DNA from: an uncultured Lachnospiraceae bacterium
GTDB taxonomy: Bacteria; Bacillota; Clostridia; Lachnospirales; Lachnospiraceae
Assembly (NCBI GenBank): GCA_900314085.1
Contig: OMTX01000142.1
Span: 1 to 41,690 of the forward strand
Length of the DNA stretch: 41,690 nucleotides
Direction: 5' to 3'
The first letter of the stretch is position 1; every line of letters begins with the position of its first letter. Positions 17,469 through 25,119 of the stretch are shown here, in pieces. Under the pieces are notes generated by a model, which was not told the DNA's origin, searched no databases, and saw nothing but the letters and a program-made list of their open reading frames with translations. Both the position numbers and the translations under genes were made by a program.

Positions 17469-18605
17469 TTATAGTTCCGCCCTAATCAGGTCCGCTGCCG
17501 GGCCGATGTAGTCCTCGCGGGCGGAAAGGGAGGAAAAGAGGAAGCGGTCCGGCCGAATGGAGGAATCGTAACGACTCACGAGTGCAATGAGATCTGAGCG
17601 GACTTCTTCGTCAGAGAACATGGGACCGTAGAGGACGATGCGGTTCGGAGCCAGGATGGTGACGGCGTTTACGAGCATGCGGGCGAACTGGTCCATGGCA
17701 GAGGAAAAGCCCTTGAAAGCCTTGGACTGCTTCGCTTTTTCCTGTGCGTAGATTTTCCCGAAATCCGCCATTTCAAAGGGACAAAATTCCGTCAGGGCAG
17801 GGTAGCTCGCCACGGTTTCAAGACAGCCCCGCCGCCCGCAGGAACACTGCTTTCCATTGGGATCCACGATGAAGTGGCCGAGTTCGGCGGCTTTCCCGTG
17901 CCGGCCCTCGTAGATTTCCCCGTCGATGACGACCGTGGCTCCTATTCCGGGCCCCCACTTCACGAGCATGAGATTGTCATAGAATCGGCCCGCCCCGAAG
18001 AGGAGCTCCGCAGAGGCGAAGGCGTTTACATTATTCTCAACACGGACGGGAAGGCCCAGCTCTTTCTCCAGGATGTCCGCGATGGCCACCTCCCGGTCCC
18101 AGATGCCGTAGGCCCTGAGGCTCCTCCGCTTTTCCGGATCCACAAGGCCTGTGATGCCGACTTCTGCGCCGAGCAGGCGGTCAGCGGATTCCTTTTTTAT
18201 GAGCTTCTTCGCCTCTTTTGCCAGGCTTTGAAGGAAGTCCTCCGGCGATAGAGCGGTGTCCATCGGAAGCGTTTTCTTTCCGATGGCGTTTCCGTAGAGG
18301 TCCGTCAGGGCGATTGAGGCTCCCTCCGGCTCGATATTGATGGAGAGGGCGTGGCGGTAATCCTTGTTGATGTCGAGGAGGATCTTCCGCCTGCCGGCTC
18401 CCGCGCTGCCCTCTTCCACGCCGGATTCGAACAGGAGCCCCTGCTCCTTCATCCGGCCCGTGATCATCGTGACACTTGCCGGCGTCAGGTCTGCGGCTTT
18501 CGCAATATCCTTGCGCGACATAGCGCCGCGGGAGTTGATGAGGGAGAGAATCAGAGCTTCATTCCCCTTCCGGATTCTGTCCATGTTCATTCCGCGTGTC
18601 TGCAT
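17469..18605 (-). CDS. ROK-family transcriptional regulator, candidate repressor of the sulfoquinovose cluster
   Basis: Repressor of the NagC/XylR type. An N-terminal winged helix (about 8-70: GNEALILSLINSRGAMSRKDIAKAADLTPASVTMITGRM) precedes a sugar-kinase-like ROK domain. The ROK zinc motif is intact in the ELGHFIVDPNG-then-CSCGRRGCLE region, with ENNVNAFA upstream. No ATP-dependent kinase role is implied. ATG 18605 (378 residues) has GGAAGG upstream. The frame stays open to another Met 28 codons earlier, which lacks a ribosome site. It follows the SQ isomerase gene after a strong terminator, so it is probably expressed separately. Regulation of the cluster upstream is inferred from position and from an AT-rich palindrome at 27059-27081. 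The effector could be SQ or sulfofructose. Confidence 0.88.
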   Translation of the reverse strand: MQTRGMNMDRIRKGNEALILSLINSRGAMSRKDIAKAADLTPASVTMITGRMKEQGLLFESGVEEGSAGAGRRKILLDINKDYRHALSINIEPEGASIALTDLYGNAIGKKTLPMDTALSPEDFLQSLAKEAKKLIKKESADRLLGAEVGITGLVDPEKRRSLRAYGIWDREVAIADILEKELGLPVRVENNVNAFASAELLFGAGRFYDNLMLVKWGPGIGATVVIDGEIYEGRHGKAAELGHFIVDPNGKQCSCGRRGCLETVASYPALTEFCPFEMADFGKIYAQEKAKQSKAFKGFSSAMDQFARMLVNAVTILAPNRIVLYGPMFSDEEVRSDLIALVSRYDSSIRPDRFLFSSLSAREDYIGPAADLIRAEL

Positions 18606-18699
18606 CGAAAGCCATCCTTCCTCTTCGTCAGGAGCCACATACAATGGAAAACAAAAAGCATCCGGGTATCCGGCTCTGAATTGTTTCATTTCTGCTTAG

Positions 18700-18728
18700 A
18701 AAAAGGCTGCCCGCTCTTCCGGGCAGCC
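18700..18728 (-). terminator. Terminator ending the sulfoquinovose operon
   Basis: Perfect 9-base arms (18720-18728 with 18705-18713) enclose a 6-base loop, followed by T5 on the minus strand. It lies 14 bases after the isomerase stop codon and before the ROK gene. Confidence 0.9.
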
Positions 18729-18741
18729 CTGTCCTTTTTCC

Positions 18742-20085
18742 TCAGTCGAATACTTCAATCGGCAGGTTCAGCATCTCCGCGAGCAGTTGGAGTTCCTGCA
18801 GCGCATCCCCGTAGATGACGGCGTAGTGGGGCTCCCAGCCCTCCTTCACCGCCTTTGTGATAAAGTCCGCCGCTGCGTGCTCCGTCTGAACAACCACCGA
18901 GGTGCCATAGAACTGCTTCGGCCGGTCAAGCGCCCTGCCTGGCGCTGCCAGCAGGCGGAACTGTCCGTTCCTGTCCTGTCCGACTCGGAAGATGACGACA
19001 TGCTTTGCGGCCTTTGCCCCAAACTCCAGGGTTGGTCCGATGTGGCGGTTGCAGTGCTCGCCAATGACAGCCCCGGTATCCTCTCTGGCCAGCGAGCATG
19101 CTGCCATTCCGCAGTGCCAGAAGGTGACCGTATTCTCTCCTTCATCCATGGAAACGGGATCTCCGAAGAAGGCGGGGCTGCCGGTCAGCGCCTGTCCGAT
19201 ATACATGGAAAGGGCCCCGTAGGTATCCGCTTCACAGGATGCCGGAATGCCGAGGTCATTCAAAATGCCAAGCACCGTGCAGACCGGCGTTCCGAAGGCC
19301 GTGAAAAAGTCCGGCCAGCAGCGGGACGCCAGGGCTCCGATATGGTGCTCCTCCGCATATTCCCTGTAGCTCTTGTAGAGACGGGCGAAATCGGTTCGGT
19401 TCTTCTCCGGCGTCGCATCAAGCCCTACCGTCCGCTGCTCTGCATCGGAAAGATAGGGGGCAATGTCATCCTCCGTATAGGCCTTCGCCCGATCGATGAG
19501 CTCGCGGGCTTCGATGGATACAAGGTTCACACCGAAAACGGTCCGCATGTCAAGGTCCAAGCCCCGTCCGAAACCGAAGCCCTCGGGCGTATGGCCGACC
19601 GCCAGCAGATTGAGGCTCTGCAGATCAAATTTCACCCTTGCTGCCTTGACAGCCGCATGGACCGCCTCCTGAACAGCCTCCTCGTCGGGACTGCCGAAAA
19701 CATAAGGAAGCGGTGCCTCCCGGAAACGTTTGAAGGCATTGGCTGCGGAAAAGGCCCCCGTCAGAGAGTTTAAGCGCAGGCGCCCGCCGTCAATCACCGG
19801 CTCCCGGAGCGTCCAGAGAAGGACGGGACAGTCAAAACGGGAAAAGACCTCCGTCGCATAGGCGGCATTCGCAAACGTAATATTTTGAAGGACGATGAGC
19901 GACGGATCTATGCGCTCGCAGAAGGCCTTCAGCTTGTCAAGAGAGAGCAGCATCTCGTCGGGAACAGCAAGGCTGTCCGTCAGCCGCTCCAGAAGTTTCT
20001 TCGATTTTTCGAATTCTGCCCCTGCGCTTTCGAGATGAAAGGTGGGGACACCGATGGGGATATAGGCAACCTGAAATTGTTTCAT
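18742..20085 (-). CDS. sftI: Sulfoquinovose isomerase (fucose/arabinose isomerase family)
   Basis: Predicted aldose-ketose isomerase converting sulfoquinovose to 6-deoxy-6-sulfofructose. The 447-residue protein belongs to the L-fucose/L-arabinose isomerase superfamily. Candidate metal and catalytic residues are Glu285 (SCEADTYGALSMYIGQALTG), Asp309 (AFFGDP) and His324 (TFWHCGMA). The start MKQFQVAYIPIGVPTFHL at 20085 has AGGAAGAAG upstream. An in-frame ATG eight codons earlier overlaps that site. Assignment to SQ rests on context: a GH31 sulfoquinovosidase, a transaldolase, a sulfolactaldehyde-type reductase, DUF4867 and TauE lie on the same strand. From sequence alone, fucose or arabinose isomerase activity would also be possible. 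Confidence 0.82.
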   Translation of the reverse strand: MKQFQVAYIPIGVPTFHLESAGAEFEKSKKLLERLTDSLAVPDEMLLSLDKLKAFCERIDPSLIVLQNITFANAAYATEVFSRFDCPVLLWTLREPVIDGGRLRLNSLTGAFSAANAFKRFREAPLPYVFGSPDEEAVQEAVHAAVKAARVKFDLQSLNLLAVGHTPEGFGFGRGLDLDMRTVFGVNLVSIEARELIDRAKAYTEDDIAPYLSDAEQRTVGLDATPEKNRTDFARLYKSYREYAEEHHIGALASRCWPDFFTAFGTPVCTVLGILNDLGIPASCEADTYGALSMYIGQALTGSPAFFGDPVSMDEGENTVTFWHCGMAACSLAREDTGAVIGEHCNRHIGPTLEFGAKAAKHVVIFRVGQDRNGQFRLLAAPGRALDRPKQFYGTSVVVQTEHAAADFITKAVKEGWEPHYAVIYGDALQELQLLAEMLNLPIEVFD

Positions 20086-20188
20086 AGTATTCTTCTTCCT
20101 GAATTTCATTTGGGGGATTCAAAATCCCGTCATTGAGTTTCGAGCGGATTTCCCCGTCCGTACTGCGTTTCCCCGCCTCCTGCTGCCA

Positions 20189-21028
20189 TCAGACCAGGCT
20201 CATAACGCCCGCCACGAGCAGGAGAACATATGTGAGCCCTTTGAAAAAGCGCTGACTCATCCGCGCGTAGAGTGCCGTTCCGATGAGGAGGCCGGCTGTG
20301 AAGATGGGTATCGACAGGGCCTGCAGGCGGATGACCGAGGCTGTGTAGACGCCTGCGAAAAGGTCCGTCACAAAGATGATGCCGTTCAGAAAGGCCCAGA
20401 CAGAGGATATCGTCGCCTTGAAGCCTTCCTTCGTCTTCACCTTCACAGAAAGATAGCTGATGAGCAGGGGTCCGCCGGATACGAAGATGCCGTGGATGAG
20501 GCCGGCGGCAAGGAGCAGGGCCGTTTCTCCGATGGTCCGGACTGCACTGCCCTGCTCCGGCAGCGCGTTTCCTTCCGCCAAAGATTTCCTTCTCTGCCCG
20601 GCATCCTGAACTGCAGACTTCTGTCTGTCTTCCTGACTGCCGGATGAAGCCTCCTGCTGCCCCTTCTTTGAAAAGAGCATTCTATAGAGCCCGGTCACGG
20701 CAATGACTATGACGAAGCCCCCGAGGATCAGCATCAGCGCCCGCTTCTCCCCGGCAAGGGCGCTGCGGACGAAGAATCCGAAGATCATGCCCGCCGTCAT
20801 GAAGCAGAGAATCTTAATGAGTTCCTTCCAGACGATGTGCTTCCTCTCTTTCACCATAAAAAAGATACCGGCAAGGAGGCCGAGAAAGTTCAGAACAGGC
20901 CGCGCCGTTTCATATCCCACCAGCATGATGGAGAAGGGCATCGCAAGGATGGTTCCCGCAAAGCCCGTAATGCCCTGGATGATATTCGAAAAGAATACGA
21001 CGAGCAGAAATAATATCTTTTCCAGCAT
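20189..21028 (-). CDS. TauE/SafE-family sulfonate exporter
   Basis: A 279-residue membrane protein of the TauE/SafE (DUF81) family with about eight hydrophobic helices. The first is at 3-20 and is followed by QGITGFAG. A charged cytoplasmic insert (about 120-163, Gln/Ser/Lys/Glu rich) separates the two four-helix halves, and the second half begins with the ALLLAAGLIHGIFVSGGPLL motif. Family members move sulfite, sulfoacetate and similar small sulfonates. Here the expected cargo is dihydroxypropanesulfonate leaving the cell. The ATG shares its A with the stop of the DUF4867 gene (TGATG), so translation is coupled. Confidence 0.85.
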   Translation of the reverse strand: MLEKILFLLVVFFSNIIQGITGFAGTILAMPFSIMLVGYETARPVLNFLGLLAGIFFMVKERKHIVWKELIKILCFMTAGMIFGFFVRSALAGEKRALMLILGGFVIVIAVTGLYRMLFSKKGQQEASSGSQEDRQKSAVQDAGQRRKSLAEGNALPEQGSAVRTIGETALLLAAGLIHGIFVSGGPLLISYLSVKVKTKEGFKATISSVWAFLNGIIFVTDLFAGVYTASVIRLQALSIPIFTAGLLIGTALYARMSQRFFKGLTYVLLLVAGVMSLV

Positions 21029-21753
21029 CAGTATTTAAGCTCCGTATTCTCCCCGATAATGCCGGGAAAGGCGCCCTGGCCAATTAAGGGCTTGCGGTCC
21101 GGATGAGAGATCACCCACTTATTCTTCTGCAGGAGAAGCAGGGTTTCCGGATCCGTCCCTTCCGGAAGTTTCCCTGTCCGGGCCGCCTCTTCACTTGCAG
21201 CCCGGATCCGGCTTTTCAGTTCTGCAGGAAGCGGGGTATTCGTTCCCTCCGGCAGGATGACGACGTCCTTGAAGCCGGTATCGTTCACGCGGATCGGTGA
21301 CAGGTGCAGAGTTGTTTCGTACATCTCGATGGCCGTACCCTTCGGGACGAAGAAAACCTTCGCATTCTTATTATCATAATGACAATTCCCGATCTCCCAG
21401 GTGTGCCCGAGGACGAGGAGGAAGTCCGTCACAGCGATATTGATTTCACTGCCCTTGTGGAATTCGAAGCCGTTATACGTCGTGTTCCGCCCGTTGCAGT
21501 AACCGACCTCGATCGGCATGAAGCCGTAGATCCGGTCCTGGAAATAGGCCGATTCCGAAAGGGCTTCCATCTCGGGAATACTTGCAACGTATTGATTGCC
21601 CTCTGCGGGAATCTCCGTATACTCTTCCATGTAGCGCATAAGCTCAGGAAACTGCCCGGGCAGTACCCGCCCGTAGCTTTTGAAAAGCTCTTCGGAAAGT
21701 TCATGGATGGGAACCGTATTCACTTCCCGAAGATGCTGTAAGAGTTCACTCAT
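21028..21753 (-). CDS. DUF4867 family protein of the sulfoquinovose cluster
   Basis: A 241-residue soluble protein that I recognise as the DUF4867 family, repeatedly seen in sulfo-transaldolase clusters (called SftX in some reports) and without an established biochemical role. The central part (about 70-165: YGFMPIEVGYCNGRNTTYNGFEFHKGSEINIAVTD, then LVLGHTWEI and FFVPKGTAIEMYETTLHLSPI) looks like a cupin/KduI-like beta barrel. Candidate metal ligands are His and Glu in FHKGSE and the His of TLHLSP. No signal peptide or membrane helix is present. It overlaps the reductase gene by 8 bases and the exporter by 1, so its dosage is tied to both. An SQ mutarotase or isomerase-helper role is conceivable, since no mutarotase gene is present. 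That is inference. Confidence 0.82.
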   Translation of the reverse strand: MSELLQHLREVNTVPIHELSEELFKSYGRVLPGQFPELMRYMEEYTEIPAEGNQYVASIPEMEALSESAYFQDRIYGFMPIEVGYCNGRNTTYNGFEFHKGSEINIAVTDFLLVLGHTWEIGNCHYDNKNAKVFFVPKGTAIEMYETTLHLSPIRVNDTGFKDVVILPEGTNTPLPAELKSRIRAASEEAARTGKLPEGTDPETLLLLQKNKWVISHPDRKPLIGQGAFPGIIGENTELKY

Positions 21754-22606
21754 AGGACCGCACGACCTTTATTGTTGCAGAGAAGTCCTCCTTGCCGAGA
21801 CCCATCTCCATGGCCTTTTCGTAGACGCGGATGGCGTTCTCTTCGCCGGGCATCGCGACATGGCACTCTTCCGCCAGCTTCTTGCAGATGTGGACATCCT
21901 TGTTCTCGTTCTCGATGGAGAAGGCCGTCGTGTAGTCGTCCTTCTCGATATTGTCCTTCTTGGAGTCGAGGTAGAAGTTCCCGGCGCCGCCATAGGAAAT
22001 GGCCTTCGCAAAGGTCTGAATGTCGATGCCGTTTGCCGCGGCCAGTGTGGATGTCTCATTTACCCCGTTCTGGATCTGGGAAACGAGGGCATTGTGGCAG
22101 ATCTTCATGACAAGTCCCTTGCCGTTCCCACCCATGCGGATGATGTTCTCTCCCATGTAGGAAAGAATGGGCTTCATCTTTTCAAATGTCTCTTCATCTC
22201 CACCGACGTAGATGCCGAGCTTGCCGGCAATGGCTGCGGGTTTCGACTTCACGACGGGTGCGTCGATGAAACCGGCGCCGGTCTTTTTCACCATCTCGGA
22301 AACCTCAATGGAGACGGACGGATCGATGGTCGACATGTCGATGCAGGTCTTTGTCGCATCGAGAACCGGAAGAATCTCCTCATAAACTGCCCGCGAATGT
22401 TCGCTCTTCGGCACCATGGAAATGATGACGTCGGACTTTTCGGCGAGTTCCCTGTTGTTTGCGCAGCCGACGGCGCCGATTCCTTCCAGCTTTTTTACCT
22501 TGTCTGCCACATAGTCGAAGCAGTACACCGTGTCATTATTCTTCTTTACGATGTTTTCGCACATGGACTCGCCCATGATGCCGAGCCCGATGAAACCGAT
22601 TTTCAT
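21746..22606 (-). CDS. 3-sulfolactaldehyde reductase (beta-hydroxyacid dehydrogenase family)
   Basis: Predicted NADH-dependent reductase turning 3-sulfolactaldehyde into 2,3-dihydroxypropane-1-sulfonate, which regenerates NAD in fermentation. The 286-residue protein has the Rossmann motif GFIGLGIMG at 4-12. The substrate motif follows FIDAPVV (113-119). The family catalytic lysine is Lys168 in NGKGLVMKICHN. Lys120, just after DAPVV, lies where E. coli YihU has the sulfonate-contacting arginine, by my alignment. The start at 22606 has AGAGGAATATCAGTC upstream; the frame's earlier Met at 22672 lacks a ribosome site. The family also holds 3-hydroxyisobutyrate and tartronate semialdehyde reductases, so the substrate call depends on context. 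Confidence 0.83.
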   Translation of the reverse strand: MKIGFIGLGIMGESMCENIVKKNNDTVYCFDYVADKVKKLEGIGAVGCANNRELAEKSDVIISMVPKSEHSRAVYEEILPVLDATKTCIDMSTIDPSVSIEVSEMVKKTGAGFIDAPVVKSKPAAIAGKLGIYVGGDEETFEKMKPILSYMGENIIRMGGNGKGLVMKICHNALVSQIQNGVNETSTLAAANGIDIQTFAKAISYGGAGNFYLDSKKDNIEKDDYTTAFSIENENKDVHICKKLAEECHVAMPGEENAIRVYEKAMEMGLGKEDFSATIKVVRSYE

Positions 22607-22707
22607 GACTGATATTCCTCTTTTCTTTGGATCTTCCCTGCACACTGTCCGTGCCGCGGGGTTTCGTGCCAATCCGCCTGGATTGTTACGTCTCCCTGCT
22701 GTTCCGA

Positions 22708-23397
22708 TCAGCTGTTCCCTACCGTATTGTCCCAGGCATTCTGGAAGGTACCGAGTCCCTGCGTCGTGTAGGCGTGGTGGATGGCGTTCTTGTATACCGC
22801 AAGACCGGCAGTCACGATATCCGCTCCGGCAACAGCGCAGTCGACAATCTGCTTGGGGCTTCTTACCGCAGCGCAGATGATCTCCGTCTTTCCGAGCCAG
22901 TTGTAATTTTCATAGATGGTGACAATATCCTGGATGTACTGAACGCAGTCCTCGCCGTTGTCCTCCTTCCAGCCGATGAAGGGGGAAACGAATTTCGTCC
23001 CGATCTTCCCGGCCCAGATGGCCTGGGCAGAAGAGAATACAAGCGTCAGGTTCGTGCGGATGCCTTCAGCTTCAAGCCGCCGCGCAGCTGTCACCCCGGC
23101 CTCGATGCAGGGAATCTTGATGACGAAGTTTTCAGAGATCTTTGCAATCTTCTCTGCTTCTTTGACCATCGTATCCGCATCGTCGAGATGGGGATTTAAC
23201 TCAACGGAAATCGGAAAGGTCTCAACGCCGGAAAGCCCCTTCTCCTTCACGAAGGCAGCCATGTCGTTGATGGCATCGAGGAAGGGCTTCCCGCTCGCCT
23301 GAATGTGCTTGGGGTTCGTCGTGATGCCGTCGATGCCGAAGGTGCTGTAGGCCTCCTCAATCTCATCCATCTTTGCGCTGTCCAGAAAATACTTCAT
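22708..23397 (-). CDS. sftT: 6-deoxy-6-sulfofructose transaldolase
   Basis: A class I aldolase/transaldolase of the short, fructose-6-phosphate-aldolase-like type, 229 residues. The Schiff-base lysine is Lys94 in NFVIKIPC. GIDGITTNPK near the N-terminus is the family's first motif, with Lys-His where typical members have Ser-Ile or Ser-Leu. In the sulfo-TAL pathway this enzyme cleaves sulfofructose and transfers the dihydroxyacetone unit to glyceraldehyde-3-phosphate, yielding fructose-6-phosphate and sulfolactaldehyde. AAGGAGGCAAAACAA gives a very strong ribosome site. The genes on both sides support the sulfosugar role. A generic transaldolase is the alternative. Confidence 0.87.
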   Translation of the reverse strand: MKYFLDSAKMDEIEEAYSTFGIDGITTNPKHIQASGKPFLDAINDMAAFVKEKGLSGVETFPISVELNPHLDDADTMVKEAEKIAKISENFVIKIPCIEAGVTAARRLEAEGIRTNLTLVFSSAQAIWAGKIGTKFVSPFIGWKEDNGEDCVQYIQDIVTIYENYNWLGKTEIICAAVRSPKQIVDCAVAGADIVTAGLAVYKNAIHHAYTTQGLGTFQNAWDNTVGNS

Positions 23398-23513
23398 TTG
23401 TTTTGCCTCCTTAGCAAAAATATTATTTTTGTATACGGATGCGCAAGTATGCCCTGCGCAGTTCGTTGCTGTTCATTTTCGTGCGGGTTTTTGACTGCTG
23501 CATAAACCCTGTC

Positions 23514-24995
23514 TCAGGCCTTCATCTTCAGTGCGTTGTCCCTGTTCCAGAGCCGGTCGTACTTGAAGCCCGTGACCTTTTCAATGACGGCGATTTCCTC
23601 CGCCGTCGCGGTGCTGCTGTCCTCCCCCTTCTTCCGGGCAATGTCCTTCTTCACGATTTCAAACTCCCGCTGCTTCATGGGGAAGATCACCGTGAAGAGA
23701 ATGGCAAGAACCATGAGAACGATCGGGGCAAAGACGTATATATAGGCAATTCCGTGCTGGGTAGAAAGTGCCTGCCGCGCCCCTGTCTCCGCCAGTTTTT
23801 CGTCGTAGCCTACGCTAGCCAGCAAGAGGCCGATGATGGCGGACGAAAGGCCGGTGCAGATCTTCCGGACGAAGGTCGCCATAGCCGAGCAGGTTGCCGG
23901 CCGGGCGATTCCTGTGATCAGCTCGTCGCAGTCCGCCATATCGGAAAGGATAGCGTAGATCGTAATTGTAGAGCCTGCCATACCGAAGCCGATGATGAAG
24001 GACAGGGCCAGGATGACTGTGAAGTTTGCCCCTTCGTATGAGAATAATAAAAGCATAAGCGTTGCTGCGATCCGGATGGGAAAGCCGAAAAGCAGGGGGA
24101 ACTTCTTGCTCGTCTTCGTGATGAGGAAGGAAAAGATGATCGTCCCCGCAAACTGCGACAGGAGGATGATTCCCATCAGAAGCGTAAAACGGCCGCCCCC
24201 GTAGGCATTCAGAACGTCGTCTACGTAGTAGACGGCGAGCCCCGTGACGAAATCCGCCGCCCCCTGCCCGCAGAGGAAGATCAAAATAAAGAGGCGGTAG
24301 CTGCGGCACTTATATACCGTGACACTCTGCAGGAAGCTCTTGCCGAAGCCCACCTTCACGGGCTCCTTCTGCTTTTCCCACGTTCCGAGGAAAGTGAGGA
24401 GAATGACGATAAAAAAGATGACAGAGAAGATAATGGCAACGGTCAGGTACTCCCCGGGCTTTGTATTATCCTTGATGATCAGCGTCGGGATGAGGCCGGC
24501 GAGAATTGCGCCGAAGGTCGAGAAGACGGTGCGGGTGCCCGTGAACTTCGACCGGGCTGTGTAGTCGTCCACCATGTCCGGCAGCAGGCCGTTATAGGGC
24601 ACCATCACGATCGTGAATCCTGTCGAGAAGAGGCAGTACATCAGCATATAGAAGACGTACTTCGCTGCCATCGAATCCGTGTAGAAGGGCACCCACATCA
24701 GCAGGAATGTGATTGCCGAAATGACGCTGCCAATCAGAATATAGAAGCGTTTCGCCCCGAAACGCGAAGACGTCCGGTCCGTGATATTTCCCATGATAGG
24801 ATCCGTTACGGCGTCCCAGACCTTGCCGACGAGCGGAATCGTTCCGGCCATGGCGACCGGCATGCCGAGCGCCTTCGTCAGAAAGACGGTATAGAAGGTG
24901 CTGATGATGACGAAGGCGCCGCCTCCGTAGATATCAGCGAAGCCGTAGGCGCAGCGCGCCTTTAGCGAATCCCCCTTTTTCATTTCTTTTCCCAC
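23514..24995 (-). CDS. GPH-family sugar:cation symporter, probable sulfoquinovose importer
   Basis: A 493-residue major-facilitator protein of the glycoside-pentoside-hexuronide:cation symporter family. It has about 12 hydrophobic segments and the family motif DAVTDPIMGNITDRT near 61-75, with a second-half PYNGLLPDM region. It resembles E. coli YihO/YihP, the predicted importers of SQ or SQ-glycerol. A GTG start is used because AAGGGGG lies 8 bases upstream; an ATG four codons later is the alternative. It lies between the sulfoquinovosidase and the transaldolase. A 116-base gap follows before sftT. Confidence 0.88.
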   Translation of the reverse strand: MGKEMKKGDSLKARCAYGFADIYGGGAFVIISTFYTVFLTKALGMPVAMAGTIPLVGKVWDAVTDPIMGNITDRTSSRFGAKRFYILIGSVISAITFLLMWVPFYTDSMAAKYVFYMLMYCLFSTGFTIVMVPYNGLLPDMVDDYTARSKFTGTRTVFSTFGAILAGLIPTLIIKDNTKPGEYLTVAIIFSVIFFIVILLTFLGTWEKQKEPVKVGFGKSFLQSVTVYKCRSYRLFILIFLCGQGAADFVTGLAVYYVDDVLNAYGGGRFTLLMGIILLSQFAGTIIFSFLITKTSKKFPLLFGFPIRIAATLMLLLFSYEGANFTVILALSFIIGFGMAGSTITIYAILSDMADCDELITGIARPATCSAMATFVRKICTGLSSAIIGLLLASVGYDEKLAETGARQALSTQHGIAYIYVFAPIVLMVLAILFTVIFPMKQREFEIVKKDIARKKGEDSSTATAEEIAVIEKVTGFKYDRLWNRDNALKMKA

Positions 24996-25069
24996 TTTTG
25001 TTTCCCCCTTAATTGAAAAATCATATGTTTACGGCAGCAGATGTTCCGAAAACACCTTGTCCTCTGCCG

Positions 25070-25099
25070 TTCGCACCCCTTCACATTCGCACCCCTTCA
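25070..25099. repeat. Two tandem 14-base repeats between transporter and GH31 gene
   Basis: TTCGCACCCCTTCA occurs at 25070-25083 and again at 25086-25099, an offset of 16 bases. On the minus strand each copy contains AAGGGGTG. A weak inverted repeat (25032-25037 with 25064-25069) lies beside it. The role is unknown; it may be a slipped duplication. Confidence 0.6.
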
Positions 25100-25119
25100 G
25101 CTTTTCCGGGAGCCCCGAA

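Noticed and set aside
18606..18689. Longer N-terminus of the ROK protein starting MKQF
   Set aside because: No ribosome site, and the sequence is not part of the ROK fold. Its first 11 bases equal the start of the isomerase gene, which may be coincidence or a remnant of a small duplication.
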